A DNA stretch of 64,000 nt, taken from Dactylorhiza incarnata. Its lineage: Eukaryota > Streptophyta > Magnoliopsida > Asparagales > Orchidaceae. The notes beneath the pieces were generated by a model. It did not search any database, had not been told where the DNA came from, and saw nothing but the letters and a program-made list of their open reading frames with translations. The stretch spans positions 24,906,001 through 24,970,000 of the forward strand of contig JAWHQI010000004.1 in assembly GCA_033032865.1 (NCBI GenBank). The letters run 5' to 3'. The translations under genes and the position numbers were made by a program. This document shows positions 22,284 to 35,355 of this stretch, piece by piece. The first letter of the stretch is position 1. Every line of letters starts with the position of its first letter.

Positions 22284-25276
22284 GTGGCCGAAGTAGATCC
22301 TTCCTAAGTGAGGAGATGTGGAAAATGTCGTGCAGTCCCTCCAACTCTGGCGGTAGCTCCAGTCTGTAAGCCAGGGGACCGATCCACTCCAGGATCCTAT
22401 AAGGTCCCATATACCTCGGACTGAGCTTCTTCCGCCTGCGAACCAGCGAGACTCCATGCATCAGACGTATCTTTAAGAAAACCCGGTCTCCCACCTAGAA
22501 CTCTACCATACGATGATGCGCATCGTAATACTTGGCCTACCTGCTCTGGGCCTCCAGCATCCTATCTCAAATCAACCTCACCTGAGCCTCCGTGTCCTCC
22601 ACAAATTCTGAGCCAAGTGCCTTGGGATCCTCATCCTGAATCCAAGACAATGGTGTTCTGCATCTCCATCTGTATAAAGCCTCATAAGGTGCCCTGCCTA
22701 TACTAGCCTGATGTTTGTTGTTGTATGAGAACTCGACTAATGGCAACAGTCTCTCCCATGGCTCCCCGCGGTCCAGAATGCAAAGACATAAAAGATCCTC
22801 TAGGGTCCGGTTGGCACGCTCTGTTTGCCCATCTGTCTGGGGGTGGAATGCTGTACTAAAGGTCAACCGGGTGCCTAGGTAGGCCTGCACTGATCTCCAC
22901 TCCCTCGACGTAAATCGTCCATCCCGATCTGAAACGATCGTCCTCGGCACACCATGGTATCGAACACACTGCTCCACAAACCTTCGCACCAAAACACTAA
23001 CCGCATCGTCCTTCCTGATCGGAATAAACCTGGACACCTTTGTCAACCTGTCTACGATCACCCAAATCTAGTCGTTTCCCGCATGAGATCGGGGAAGACC
23101 GTCTATAAACTCCATACCGATGTCGTCAAACTTCCACTCCAGCACCGGAAGTGGCTGCAATAATCCTGCTGGGTTCCGGCACTCCGCCTTCACGAGTTGG
23201 CAAGACTCGCAGTGGGTCACAAAATATACGATGTCTCTCTTCATGCCTGGCCAATACATGGTCCTCTTCAAATCTGCAGTCATCTTGGTAATGTCCGGGT
23301 GCACAGAATATCTACTGCAATGAGCCTCTGATATAATATCCTCCCGAATTCCGGCCCCCTGCCGGTATATACACTCGGCCTCTAAAACTCAACAGGCCGT
23401 CCTTCAACGAATAATCTCCAGCTGAGCCTGCCTCCAAGGCTCTGAATATCGGCTCCAACTTGGCATCCTGCTTTTGCCCATCCCTGATGCGGTCTCGAAT
23501 GTCATAAGTGGCACCCATCGCTGCTCAGTACTCCTCGTACAGCTCCGGATCGTCCTCAGATACTAGAGAGATCTGCATGTCCTCGAACATCCGCACTAAC
23601 TCCATGGCCATCAACTTAGGCTCTGCTTCTGGTGCAGTAGCTCTCCTGCTCAGTGCGTCTGCTACTACATTCGCCTTCCCTGGGTGGTAATGAATCGTGT
23701 ACTGATAGTCTGATAAGAACTCCACCCATCGCCTCTGCCGGATATTCAGCTCCTTCTGCGTATCTACATACTTCAGATTCTTGTGATCTGAGAATATGCC
23801 GCAGTGGACACCATAGAGGTAGTGTCGCCAGATCTTGAGAGCAAACATGACTGCTCCCATCTCCAAGTCATGCACCGGGTAGTTCCGCTCGTGATTCTTC
23901 AACTGGCAGGAGGCGTAAGCTATCACATGACCATTCTGCATCAGAACGGCACCCATCCCATGATATGACGCATCCGTATACACCTAGAATCCTTCCCGCC
24001 CCGATGGCAGGGCAAGAATGGGGGCTGAAGTAAGCCGACCCCTCAGCTCCTGGAATGCGGCCTCACACTGCGTGGTCCATGTAAAAGAAGTATCCTTCTT
24101 CGTCAGGGATGTGAGCGGGAGGGCTATCTGAGAAAACCCCTGAACGAACTTTCGGTAGTAGCCGGCAAGTCCCAAGAAACTCCTCACATCGGTGGCCATC
24201 TTCAGCGACGGCCAATCCCGTACTGCCTGAATCTTTACTAGATCCACTGCTAGGCTAACTCCACTAATGATATGGCCTAGAAAGGCCACCTCCTTCAACC
24301 AAAACTGACACTTGCTGAACTTCGCATACAGATGGTGCTCCCGAAGCATCTCCAAGGTTAGTGCCAAATGCCGTGCATGCTCCTCCTCCGTCCTCGAGTA
24401 AATGAGGATGTCGTCAATGAACACAATAACAAAGATGTCGAGATAAGGCTCGAACACCCGGTTCATCAGGCTCATAAATGCTGATGGTGCATTTGTGAGC
24501 CCGAACGACATCACAATGAACTCATACAATCCATATCGGCTGCTGAAAGCCGTCTTCAGGATATCCTCCTCCTGGATCCTCAGCTGATAATATCATGATC
24601 TCAGATCCAGCTTCGAAAAGCAGTGGGCTCCCTCTATCTGGTCAAACAACTCGTCGATCCTTGGCAGAGGGTACGTGTTCCGCACCGTCAGCCTATTCAG
24701 AGCTATGTAGGCGATGCACAATCTGAGCGTGCCATCCTTCTTCTTCATGAACAACACCGGAGCTCCCCAGGGAGAGGAACTCGGCCTAATGAACCCAGCT
24801 TCCACCAGCTCCTGCAGCTGGCTCCGAAACTCTACCAACTCCTTCGGGGCCATCCGATAAGGTGCTTTGGACTCCGATTTTTCCCCTGGAACTAGCTGGA
24901 TCTGGAAATCCTTCTCGCAGTGCGGTGGCAGTCCGGGAAGCTTCTCCGGAAAAACATCAGCAAAATCCCGAATGACTGGGATACTTGACACTGAGTCCTT
25001 GACTTCAGTCGCCTCGAAGAGCACCTGATATACCTCGTCTCCCTGCAGGTGGGCCTTGACGGCCTGAATAGATGATAAGAAGAGACGAGAGGTGGGTTGA
25101 GTACCTTCGAAAACTACTTCACCGTCTTTGTGCTTAAGAACGATCCTCCTTGTAGGGCAATAAATCCTTGCCTGGTTCCCGAACAACCAACTCATGCCCA
25201 GGATCAGGTCATAGCCTTTCATCTTCAGCACAGTTGTTGGGGCCTCGAACAGTCTTCCTCCAATCTCCACCCTCAT
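22284..25276 (-). pseudogene. pol: Gypsy#2 pol (protease remnant, RT, RNase H, integrase), many stops
   Basis: In order on the minus strand: protease C-terminal part ([10 protein letters not shown]), RT start ([21 protein letters not shown]), RT core ([24 protein letters not shown]), RNase H ([17 protein letters not shown]), integrase zinc region (HCESCQLVKAEC) and DDE core (DDIGMEFIDGLP; VSDRDGRFTS; GQTERANR). Stops include 24593-24595, 23984-23986, 22567-22569 and 22495-22497. The first three of these and the fourth are CGA-to-TGA or CAG-to-TAG relative to gypsy#3 or family sequence. Frames also shift near 23305 and 23525. The protease N-terminus around 25277-25500 is not recognisable. Confidence 0.85.
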
Positions 25277-25512
25277 GCTGTACGTGGCATTTGTTAGAAC
25301 CTCCGATCCGTCCGGGAATCGCGCCCTCCTGTAATCGCGGGTTTGTCGTAAATGCGTACTAAACCTGAGGGTTTTGTTGTTTGGTTCAAAGCTGAGGTAA
25401 AACTAAAATTTAAAGGTACGAACAATTAAAAGAAACGCATCAATGTACCTGCGATGACCTTTGCTGGGTCCCGGGGCCTTGCCAAGTCTAGGACGTACGC
25501 CTGCTCCCTGTA

Positions 25513-26475
25513 CTATCTCCGGTCATCGCCCTGAAATCCACGACCTCGTCCACGTCCTCGGCCCCCGAAATGCTGGCCCTGTGGTGCTGCCCGTAGTGCT
25601 GGTGGTGCATTCCTCTGAGGACAGTTTCTCTTGATATGGCTGGTCTGGCGGCAGTGGTAGCACTCCGGTGGTGGCCCACCTCCTCCAATCCTTGGCATCT
25701 CCCGCATCTGTAGAGGCTGAGGAGCCAACACTACCGTCTCTCTCTGCTCCTGCCTCTCCTCCTGGTGGGGTCGGACCTCCGTCTTTCTCTTCCCAGCGTC
25801 TCGGCCTCTCGGCTGGTCCCTTCTGCCTCCTCATCCCTGCTCCTCCATCGGTCTCTTTCTCCCGCGAACAGCTTGCTGGTCTATCTCCATCTTCTTGGCC
25901 ATCTCTAGAATCTTTGTCATGCTGCCGTCGGAGAAAAAGAGGAGGGCCTGCCTCAGCTCATCACGAAGGCCCTTGTTGAACCTCTTTGCAAATCCTGCGT
26001 CATTCAGCTGATACGAAACCGCAAACCGGGATAGATGGGTAAACTCCCGGTGGTACTCCAGAACCGTCCTGCTCCCCTGCCTCAACTGCAAAAACCTATC
26101 CTCCAGCTCGTCTCTATCAGACTGTGGCACGAAATGCTCCAGCAGTGCTGCCTTGAAATCCTCCCATGAATCATTCGCTGCCTCCAGTCCTGGATAAGCT
26201 GTACCCAGGAACCTCTTCCACCAGCTCTTGGCATGAGATTCCATGCAAGAAACCACCAGTGGCACCTCCATGTCTGTCGGGCACTGAATTCCTGACAACA
26301 TCTCTTCCATGATATCCACCCACTCCTCGGTCCTCACAACGGTCTCCGTCCCGATGTATGATGGAGGGGAGAGACCTCGAAAGATGCTCAGCCAGTTGGC
26401 CCCAGGGTTTTGCTGAGGAGCCAGTGCCTGCTGTGCCCTGAAAGTCTCCAGAATGGCAATCAGTGTTTGTCCCAA
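25513..26475 (-). pseudogene. gag: Gypsy#2 gag with CCHC knuckle, one stop
   Basis: The retrotransposon gag core is clear (WVDIMEEMLSGIQCP; WWKRFLGTAYPG; LEHFVPQSDRDELEDRFLQL; EYHREFTHLSRFA). A TGA at 25831-25833 interrupts it (CGA-to-TGA would explain it). The same frame continues to the zinc knuckle CYHCRQTSHIKRNC and an Arg/Gly-rich tail (GGRGRGRGRGFQG). The frame is open upstream to about 26570 without a good ATG, so the true start is uncertain. Role by family: capsid and nucleocapsid. Confidence 0.85.
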
Positions 26476-26749
26476 CTCTGTCTGCTGGAACGGGGTAGGA
26501 GCCGGTGGTGGTGGGACGACGTCTGGAGTCGGTGGGACTCCATGCTGCGGCGTTGGGTTCGTCGCGGGCTACACAAGAAAATTACACTCGTAATAAACTT
26601 AGCTAAAGAACGATCAGTTATAAGTGGACCATTTCATCTGATTTCCCTTATGGGCACACCATTGCTTCCGCTGCTAGTTTGTCCTCACACTAAGCTCGCA
26701 CGGGGTGGCCCAGGGTTTGTGGACTTCTTTTCTTCGGATCGAGGTTTCT

Positions 26750-26760
26750 CTCTGATACCA
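26750..26760 (-). promoter_or_regulatory. Gypsy#2 primer binding site (tRNA-Met type)
   Basis: TGGTATCAGAG on the minus strand, two bases after an LTR ending GGGGTCTTACA. Confidence 0.85.
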
Positions 26761-26762
26761 CT

Positions 26763-27342
26763 TGTAAGACCCCATTTTTTTTTCAAACATCCGGGTCTTA
26801 GGCCCAGAACCGCCGTTCTGCGGTGACACCCTCGCTCGGGAAGGTCTCCACTACAAAATGCCGATACTGCCGGCCAAATCGATCTCGAAGAAGCAAAGAA
26901 AGATAAGCTAAAAGGAAGCCAAGTCCACATCACATAGAAAAGTAATACATTCACGAAGAGATGTCCATATAAATATAACTGAAATAAAGAACGAGATAAC
27001 AAGGGCTCCTGCCCGATACATCAAGCCTCACTACAAATTCACTCGCGGAAGCAAAATAACTAGAACTAATAGCCACTCACGGATCCTGTCATCGGTGCTC
27101 CCGTGCTAGACTGCCCCACCTCCATCTTCTCTGGCCTCTGGTGCTGCTCCGTCGCCGCGGTCTCCTAAAATGATAAGGTCCACCGACCGTTAGTCAAAAG
27201 ACTAAGCCAATCCCCCACCCCCTCCCCCGGTGACTCCTAGGCACCGAGCGGGAAGGATGAAGCGGAGGACAAACAAGGGGTAATAGAAAAAGCAAATGAT
27301 AGGGTATATTCTACAGGAAGAGTTCTACCACTACTCAAGTAT
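26763..27342 (-). repeat. Long gypsy LTR, U5 end segment
   Basis: LTR end (TGTAAGACCCC read on the plus strand) next to the primer site. It continues to the target site of Athila#3 and, on the far side, at 43755. No gene. Confidence 0.75.
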
Positions 27343-27347
27343 ATATA

Positions 27348-28300
27348 TGATGCGCAAATCTTAGCACACTGCTATAGGCGGTAATAAGACTGCGGCAGGA
27401 AATGGCAGTGTACCGATCGTTCAAGTAATATAAAACGAGGAGTAATCCCCGAGTATCGAATCTCAAAGGAACACAGTAAGGTGGAGTTCACTATTGAGGC
27501 AGGACTTGAGATCGAAGTCCTTTAGTCGGATGGATGCGGAAACGGGGGTTTTGGATTGTGGAAAATAAAGAGAAAATGCTACAACTACTCCTATGCAATG
27601 CCGCTATGCAATGCTTCGCTTGGCGGGATGGAGACTACGTAGGCCTTGAACGCGCTACTTCGTGAGGGAGGATGGACGAGTAGGCAAGCGGAATGAGGGT
27701 CGTAAGCACCTCTTCGACAAGCATGCCACTAGCAATTGCTAGTGCGGCAAACGAACGTGACGGCGGGATGGAGGATGGAATGGGGCGCACCTTAAGCAAC
27801 TCAAACAACAAAACATTTCACATAGACATGAAATATATAGAAATACAAACTAGTTTAAATGCCACTTCATCATAATAATAAAGATCTACAACATATACAC
27901 ATCAATAAGAGAAGAACAAGGCAAGAAATCGACCGAATCCGAACGCTCGTTGTAGATTCACGGTTGGAATCGCCGGGTTGTCAATCCGCGTCCAAGCTCG
28001 GTCCGCAACTACGTACAGGGTAGAGAGAGCTGTCACGACTCTCCAATGAGCCTGTCTTCTTCGTCACACGATCCGATAAAGGTTGCAAACTTCCCCTTGC
28101 TTGATGGTAATGGCGGCTAGATCTTCCTTTGAAGCTCTAGGATGAAGGAGGAGGCCGAGAGGAAGCTCTGGCTCAAGATTGGCATGAAGAACAAGCCCGG
28201 AGCACCTCCTGGTGGTGGAAGATGATGCAGGGGGCGGAAGAGGCGAACATGACTCGAAAAAGGCGGAGCAGAATGGTCGTTTGACCTAATTTCGCGCTGG
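27348..28300 (-). repeat. Athila#3 3' LTR lacking its U3 end
   Basis: It matches 42305 to about 43255 closely. Beyond about 28300 the sequence turns into element 3' UTR (homologous to 3620-3740 of Athila#1) instead of U3, so a deletion took the last part of the 3' UTR, the adjacent polypurine tract and roughly 500 bp of U3. Confidence 0.8.
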
Positions 28301-29190
28301 ATATGCAAAGATAAACGTGAAGGCTAATCACAACCCAATTGAGTACTCAAAAATGCTAAATCATAGCAGCCTCAATAATACACGTGTAACACACCCCCAC
28401 ACATGACTTTGAAACCGGGTGTGCACACGGCCTACAACAATCAATACCATTTAGATGTTTCAATTAAAATGCTGGGGGTATACATCTATTTTTTTCTTTG
28501 CTTTTCTTTTTCTTTTCTTTTCATCCCTAGATCTAATAGCACAATTTTCAGCACATAGACATTTTTAAAACTTCCACATCAACACTGAAGTTTCGCATCA
28601 CCGCACCGCATTGGAAAATTACAATTCATAAATGCTTTTAGCTTAATTTTTGGTTGCGATAATTGGATTAGCTTTTAGGCCTTGGTGAAGTATGGTGGAG
28701 CTGAATCAAAAGATCAGGTAGGCACAAAATGGGCTAGCAATGGTTAGTGTATAGGAATGGTAAAACAAGGCTCAAGCTTGCCAAATAGATGGCCTACGTC
28801 ACGCTCAACTTGCAAATCCTTCGCACCCATGCTTCGAGAGTCGCTTGGGGCAAGTTCTTAGCCCTCGAGAAAGGTAATCCTTCCTCCCAACTCAAGAAAC
28901 ACGAACCTCACGTTCGCCTACACACAATACCATGCTACCGCTAGATTCAACCACATTCACCATTTTGAGTAAAATAAACTAAAATCTATGCAAATCTACT
29001 AATTATAAATTAGAAGCATGAATAAAAACTAATTCTACTCAAATCCCTATGCAAGACACGAGTACTCAACTAGAGCACTACAAGAGTCAACATTCCACTC
29101 CATCTTGCAATTATTTTGGCTAATACAGCACTTCCTATATCACATCCAAGAATTGAATATACGGGAGCATACAAACAAGCGAGTGCGCGC
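28301..29190 (-). other. Athila#3 3' UTR
   Basis: No gene. It is the reverse complement of the Athila#1 3' UTR (polypurine-like GTGTGGGGGTGTG near 28387-28399; the gag-free block 28650-29110). It is cut at 29190 by the Tat element. Confidence 0.75.
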
Positions 29191-29660
29191 TGTTTGCCCA
29201 GAAAGCCCGCGACCTCCTCTTACTGGCCATTTTCTTCAGTCTCAGCGGTCTCCGTTTACGTGACCGCCCAGATCGCCAGCTGCCTTCTCAACCAGGATTT
29301 TCTAAGTATCAAGCAGTCAAAACAGTGTGGGATCGCCAGATCGCGCGGTCTGGTTGTTTTTCTTATTTTTGATATCTGCACCCCTTCTCCCTGCCCTGGC
29401 TCTCCTGTATCCCGGGCAGCCCGTAGTTTTTAGTTCTGCCCGTTTGGGCAGCCCCCTTGTCTATAAATAGAGGGGTAGGGGTACCAGGAAAAGGACTTTT
29501 GGGCTCCGGGGCTCCAGCTTACAACCTGTGTAAGCGGTCTCATTTCTTCGTGATCGTCTTTTTGTGATCGTTTTCCTTTTGCCTCAGCATCTTCTGTCTC
29601 AGTAACCTACACTTCGCAGTTTTCTCCCACCCCCCTTTAGTGTGAATTTTGGAGGTACCA
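29191..29660 (+). repeat. Tat 5' LTR
   Basis: TGTTTGCCCAG start and GGTACCA end. Promoter TATA box TATAAATAG at 29462-29470. The first 130 bp match 40326-40455. The possible primer site TGGCACCAACAG follows at 29665-29676; I do not assign its tRNA. Confidence 0.8.
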
Positions 29661-29730
29661 TTTTTGGCACCAACAGAACGAACACGCGGCCTTCAGATTC
29701 GAAGTGTTAGGTGAAATTCAGACTTTCAAG

Positions 29731-32700
29731 ATGGCTGATCACCGTAGAGGTCGTCCTTTGCGGTCTCCCAGTGTTCACCCTTCCGATCACAATCCGTTAG
29801 AAGCGATGGAGCGCCGCTTCGAGCTTCGCGTTGAGCAGGCTCTCCGCGAGGCCGCCCGAGCCAGACAGGACGCTGCCGCTGTGCTGCAAGAGATCGCGCG
29901 GTCTCAGCAAGAGGCCGCTCGAGATCGAGAGGAAGTTGTTCGGACCCAGCAGGAGTCCGCGAAGCAGATCGAGACCATGAACCAGGTTCTGGCCGCGATC
30001 TCCCAGAAGATCCTTCCTCAGACCCCTCAGATCGCGACCCCTGACCGCATGGCAAGCGGTCACCCTAGCGATCATCCCGTTTTTCAGCCCGCAGCTCCTC
30101 AGCGATCTCAGCATGAGGAGTTCGCCGCCCGTCGTAATTCTTTCCGAGCCGCAGCCCAGGGGCCTCCGGCTCAGACTTTGAATTTCGAAGAAGGGTTTGC
30201 TTACCCTCAAGATCCTCCAGCTCCTTTTCTTCCTCCAGGACCTTCTGTTTTTGGGGAGCCTTCCCCCTTTGCTGATGAGATTCGTCGGGATCCAATTCCT
30301 CATGGATTCAGAGAGCCCCGTCTTCCTGTGTATACAGGAGAGACCGACCCGATGTGTCATCTCCAAGCTTTCGAATCTGCCGTTGCCCTCAGGACCATTT
30401 CAGATGGAGTGAGGTGCAAGCTGATGGTTACCTCCTTCGATGGGTCAGCCATGGAATGGTTCTACAAGCTGCCAAGTCAATCTATCCCAAGCTTTGCCGC
30501 CTTGAGGCAAGAGCTCCTCCTGAGGTTCGCCACCGCAAAGAAAAGAAAGAGTGGTCCTGCGACCCTCTTCAAAATTAAGCAAGGAGACAACGAGACTGCA
30601 GCGCATTTCGTTGATCGCTTTCAGAAGGAGATCTTGGGAGTCAGAGACATGGATCCCGAGCTCTACATGGTGGCTTTGATCAGCGGCCTGCAGAAGGGTC
30701 CTCTGAAGTTCAAAGTCACAACCAAGGAGCCTAGCTCCTATCAGGAGCTGATCAGTATTGCCAATCGCTACATAGAAGGGGAGATCAACAACCCCACCTA
30801 TGTTAGCAATCTGACCAACCGAGCCACTCAGAAAGGCTCTGCAGGATTCTATCCTGCGGCATCTTCCTCGAAACCTCGGCAAGAGCTTCCACCTCCGGCC
30901 CCGAGAGGTAAGAATTACCGAAACAACCGCTTCAATCGAGGTAATCAAACTTTCCCACCTCAAAATTCATTTCTTCAAACTCCCGCTACTCCTGCTCCGC
31001 AAGTCACCCCCATCCACCAGATCCAGTATGCTCAACCTCCTATTCTACCCGTTCCTTCATTTTACAATGAATGCCAAGAGTCCTTCACAGACTTTGGTGT
31101 TCCTATGAATGAAGTGCTTCAAATCCTTCAGAAGCAGCCCTTTTTTAAGAGGCCAGCTCCGCTGAATTCAGACCCAAAAACCAGAAACCCCACTCTCTAC
31201 TGTGAGTATCACAGAGATAGGGGTCATTTGACAGAGGATTGTAGAGCTCTCCGCCTATTTTTAGAGAAACTATTAAAGGAGGGAAAACTCCGCGATCTCA
31301 TTCAAAAGGATGATTCCGCCAAAGCTTCAACCTCAAAGGCCAAGGAGGTAGCAGAAGTTCACTGGGAGTGCGAGGAAGTAGACGATGTTAGCCATCTGGG
31401 CAACATCGGTTTTCCCAACGAGTGCGTGGACGCTAATGATGAAGGTGCCTTGGGCAACCTATTCTGCATCCATGGGGGTGCAGGGCCGGAGTCCTCAAGA
31501 AAGGCAAGTCTGAAGAGGGTTTACCAGTCAGAGGTTGCTGCTACTTCTTCGGCTCCGGTTCGAGGGACGGTCACATTTGGAGATGAAGATCTTCCTCAGA
31601 CCGCGAATCCCTTTGATGACGCAGTCGTCATCAAAGCCGTAATCGAAAATTACACGGTGGAAAAAATTCTAATAGATACAGGAAGTTCAGTTAATGTGCT
31701 CTTCAAACCCGCCTTCGAGGCGTTGAAGACATGTAAAACCCTCCTTTCGACTGAAGGCCCCCTCTACGGTTTTTCAGGAGAAAAGAAAGAGGTGGAAGGA
31801 CTCGTCATCCTTTCTATGGTTCTGGGAGGGATAGTGAAGTTGGTCAAATTCATAGTCGTTGATGCTCCCAGTAGCTACAACACCATCTTTGGAAGACCAT
31901 TCCTAAATGCCTATCAAGCCATCGTTTCTACCTACCATCAAGCAGTAAAGTTCGCCTTGAATGGCAAACAACACCGAATCAGGAGCGACCCAAGGAAGGC
32001 CAGGGAATGCTATGTGAAAACGGTCAACATGATCGTATCCTCTCCTCAAGAAATCATGATGGCTGAATTAATCGAAACTCCTGAACAAGTTCCAGTTGCA
32101 GAAGAAATTGAGGAGGATGCAAGAGATGGAGTTCGCTTGGAACCTGCCCAAGCAATCCAGAAGGTCCAAATCAGCGAGGAAGACGAGGGCAAGGGCCTCT
32201 CCATCAACGCTGAATTATCTGAAGCTGACAAGGGTCAGCTCATCTCTTGTCTTCTGCAAAATTTAGATATCTTCGCTTGGTCGGCAGACGACATGCCTGG
32301 AGTGAATCCAGATGTTGCTTGCCATCACCTCAACATCAGCCCAAATGTCATCCCAATCCAGCAGAGGAAGAGGACTGTTGCAACCACTCTGGCTCAACCT
32401 ATCCGTGAGGAAGTGGAGAAGCTCCTGAGGGCGAAGTTCATCCAACCAATCCAATATCCTGAGTGGGTGTCGAACGTTGTAATGGTAACCAAGCCAGGTG
32501 GAAAGTGGAGGATGTGTGTCGATTTTACTAAACTCAATAAAGCTTGCCCCAAGGATTGCTATCCCTTGCCTCAGATAGATTCTTTAGTGGATTCTGCGGT
32601 AGGTTATTCTTTTATGAGTTTTTTAGATGCTTTTTCAGGTTATCACCAAATCAGGATGCATAAACCCGATATACCGCACACTTCGTTTATCACAAATGAT

Positions 32701-35355
32701 GGTTGCTTCTGTTATCTCGTAATGCCTTTTGGGTTGAAAAATGCTGGAGCAACTTACCAAAAAATGATGGATACAGTTTTCAAAAATCAGAAGGCAAGAA
32801 ACCTTGAGGTGTATGTTGATGACCTCTTGGTGAAAAGCAAATCTTTCTCCTCTCATCTCAAAGATCTCTCAGAAACTTTTGCAACCCTACGAACCTTCAA
32901 TATGAGGTTGAATCCATTGAAGTGTGTTTTCGGAGCAAACAGAGGTAAATTTTTGGGTCATCTCCTCACCCCAGAAGGGCTAGAACCGAATCCAGACAAG
33001 ATAAAAGCTATCTTGGAAATGCCACCTCCCAGAACCCCGAAAGAAGTTCAACAGTTGGGAGGGAAAATGGCAGGCCTGAGTCGATTCATCTCCCGGTCAG
33101 GGGATAAAAGTGCACCGTTTTTTAAGACTCTCCGGGGAGGAGCCAGGTTCGAATGGACTCAAGAGTGTGATGATGCTTTCAATCAGCTTAAAAAGCAGTT
33201 GACTTCAATTCCTCTACTCGAAAGTCCGCGAGGAGGGGAAGATCTTTTTCTATATTTAGGAGTTGGCATTGATGCTATAAGCTCTGTTTTGGTCCGAGAG
33301 GAGAAAAAGAAACAATTTCCAGTTTACTATGTAAGTCGAATCTTGAAGAATGCGGAGACTCGCTACCCGATCCTAGAGAAGCTAGCTTTGATGCTTGTAA
33401 TTTCAGCAAGAAGACTAAGATCGTATTTTCAGGCTCATTCGATTTTAGTCGTCACTGATCTTCCATTGAAGAGTGTCTTGGAGAAGCCGGAGCATTCAGG
33501 CAGATTGGCAAAGTGGGCAATTGAGCTCAGTGAGTTTGACATATCTTATGTTCCAAGGATAGCAATCAAAGCTCAAGTATTAGCAGACTTCATGGTGGAT
33601 GCTAAAGAAGTTGAATCGCAGAAGGGGATCGGAGTACCCCTTGCCTGGAAAATCTTCGTGGATGGAGCCTCAGGGAAAAATTCTTCCGGGGCAGGAGTTG
33701 TCTTAATCAACCCAAATGAAGTAAGGCTGAATCAAGCACTGAAGTTCTATTTTTAAGTGACAAATAATCAAGCGGAGTATGAGGCTTTGCTGGCCGGTCT
33801 CAAGTTTGTCAGGGAATTGGGGATTGATGATGTCGAAGTTTTCACAGATTCTTTGGTGATGGCTTCTCAAGTAAATGGGACTTTCGAGGCTAAAGATAGT
33901 ATCTTGAAGCAGTATTTGACTCTGGTAAAAATTGAGGTTGGGAAGTTCAAAAGCTTTACTATCAATCATATCCCAAGGGGTGAGAATGTGGAAGCGGATG
34001 AGTTGGCAAAATTTGGGCTTCTTTCAGGGGGAACAACTTCGGAATTGTTTCGCCCGGCAATTGAGGAAGGAGAGGTCATGGAGATTGATCAACATCAGTC
34101 TTGGATGGATCCGTTTGTTCTTTATCTTTCAACTGGAGAGCTCCATTCTTCAATAAAAGATAGGAAAAGGTTTAAACGGAAAGTGGCTAACTATTATCTT
34201 GTTGCAGGAGTGCTTTATAGGAGAACTTTCCTTTCACCATTAGCACGGTGTGTTTCGGATGAGGAGGTTCCAGCGGTCCTTCAGGAGGTCCATTCTGGAG
34301 AATGTGGAAGCCACTCTGGAGCCAGGACATTGGAAAAAAGAATTCTGAGGCAAGGCTATTTTTGGCCCCAGATGAGGAAGGATGCGGAGAAATTTGCTAA
34401 GAAATGTGTAAAATGCCAGAAGTTTGCTCCTCTCCAAAATCAGCCGGCTCAACAGCTTAAGTCAATAGCAACTCCATGGCCATTTGCAGTTTGGGGAATG
34501 GATTTGATTGGGCCTTTTCCTATGGCAAGCGGGCAACGTCGATATATAATAGTTATGATCGACTACTTCAGCAAGTGGATAGAAGCAAAGGCATTGGCCA
34601 AAATTACCACTCAAGCCGTGAAAAACTTTATTTGGGGAGAGATAGTATGTCGACACGGGATTCCAATGGCAATCATCACGGATAATGGTTCTCAATTCAA
34701 CAATTCAACTCTTATTAGTTTCTGCAAGCAAATTCTCATTGAGCTACGTTTTGCTTCCGTACATCATCCTAGAAGCAATGGGCAGGTAGAGGCCGCCAAC
34801 AAACTCATCATAAATCTCTAGAAAAAGAAGGTAGAAAACGTTAGGGGCAACTGGGCAGAACAACTACCTTCCGTCTTATGGGCCTTGAGAACAACTCCGA
34901 GTTCTGCTACTGGGGAAACCCCGTTCAAATTATCACACGGTTCCGAAGCCCTTATTCCGGTAGAATTTGAAGTGAAAAGCCCAAGAGTATTATTGGCACA
35001 ACAAAATCAAATTGAGTGGATGGAAGAAAATGACGAAGAGTTAAAATGCAGCCTTGATTTAATTGAGGAATTAAGAGACACTGCAATCATTAGACAGGAA
35101 GAGGTGAAAAGAAGAATGGCAAGATTGTTCAATAAAAATGTAAGAACCAAAGAATTCGCTGTTGGAAATCTAGTCTTGAAGAAAGTAGATACAGCGGCAA
35201 GAGCTGGTTCAGTTGGAAAGCTTAATCCAAATTGGGCAGGGCCGTTCGTGGTAAAGAATGTGCTTAAAAATGGTGCTTACCATCTCCAAACTTATGAAGG
35301 AGAAGAGTTGCCTCATTCTTGGAGCGGAGATGATCTTAAGCTTTTCTTCTCTTAA
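29731..35355 (+). pseudogene. gag-pol: Tat gag-pol polyprotein with two in-frame stops
   Basis: One frame of about 1870 codons; ATG 29704 is a possible earlier start. Gag has VYTGETDPMCHLQAF (about 30325) and a Tat-style knuckle CEYHRDRGHLTEDC (about 31200). Protease LIDTGSSVN (about 31672). RT KPGGKWRMCVDFTKLN (about 32494) and YVDDLLVKS (about 32812). A first RNase H is followed by the extra one (FVDGASGKNSSGAG near 33655; TNNQAEYEALLAGL near 33760). Integrase: HSGECGSHSG, CVKCQ, then WGMDLIGPF, ITDNGSQF and GQVEAANK as the DDE core. A TAA at 33754-33756 splits the extra RNase H, and a TAG at 34819-34821 follows the integrase Glu motif. The frame is otherwise kept, so decay is recent. The 5' untranslated leader is very short. 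Confidence 0.9.

Larger units (their letters stand above)
22284..26760 (-). mobile_element. Gypsy#2 (chromovirus), decayed internal region
   Basis: Primer site, gag, and pol without its C-terminus, on the minus strand. The 3' end of pol and the 3' LTR are lost at the junction near 22283. The sequence is very close to gypsy#3, which supplies the undamaged reading at most sites. Confidence 0.9.

Noticed and set aside
29726..30366. Minus-strand frames over the Tat gag
   Set aside because: They shadow the gag frame; no splice sites, TATA box or domain, unlike the antisense genes further downstream.
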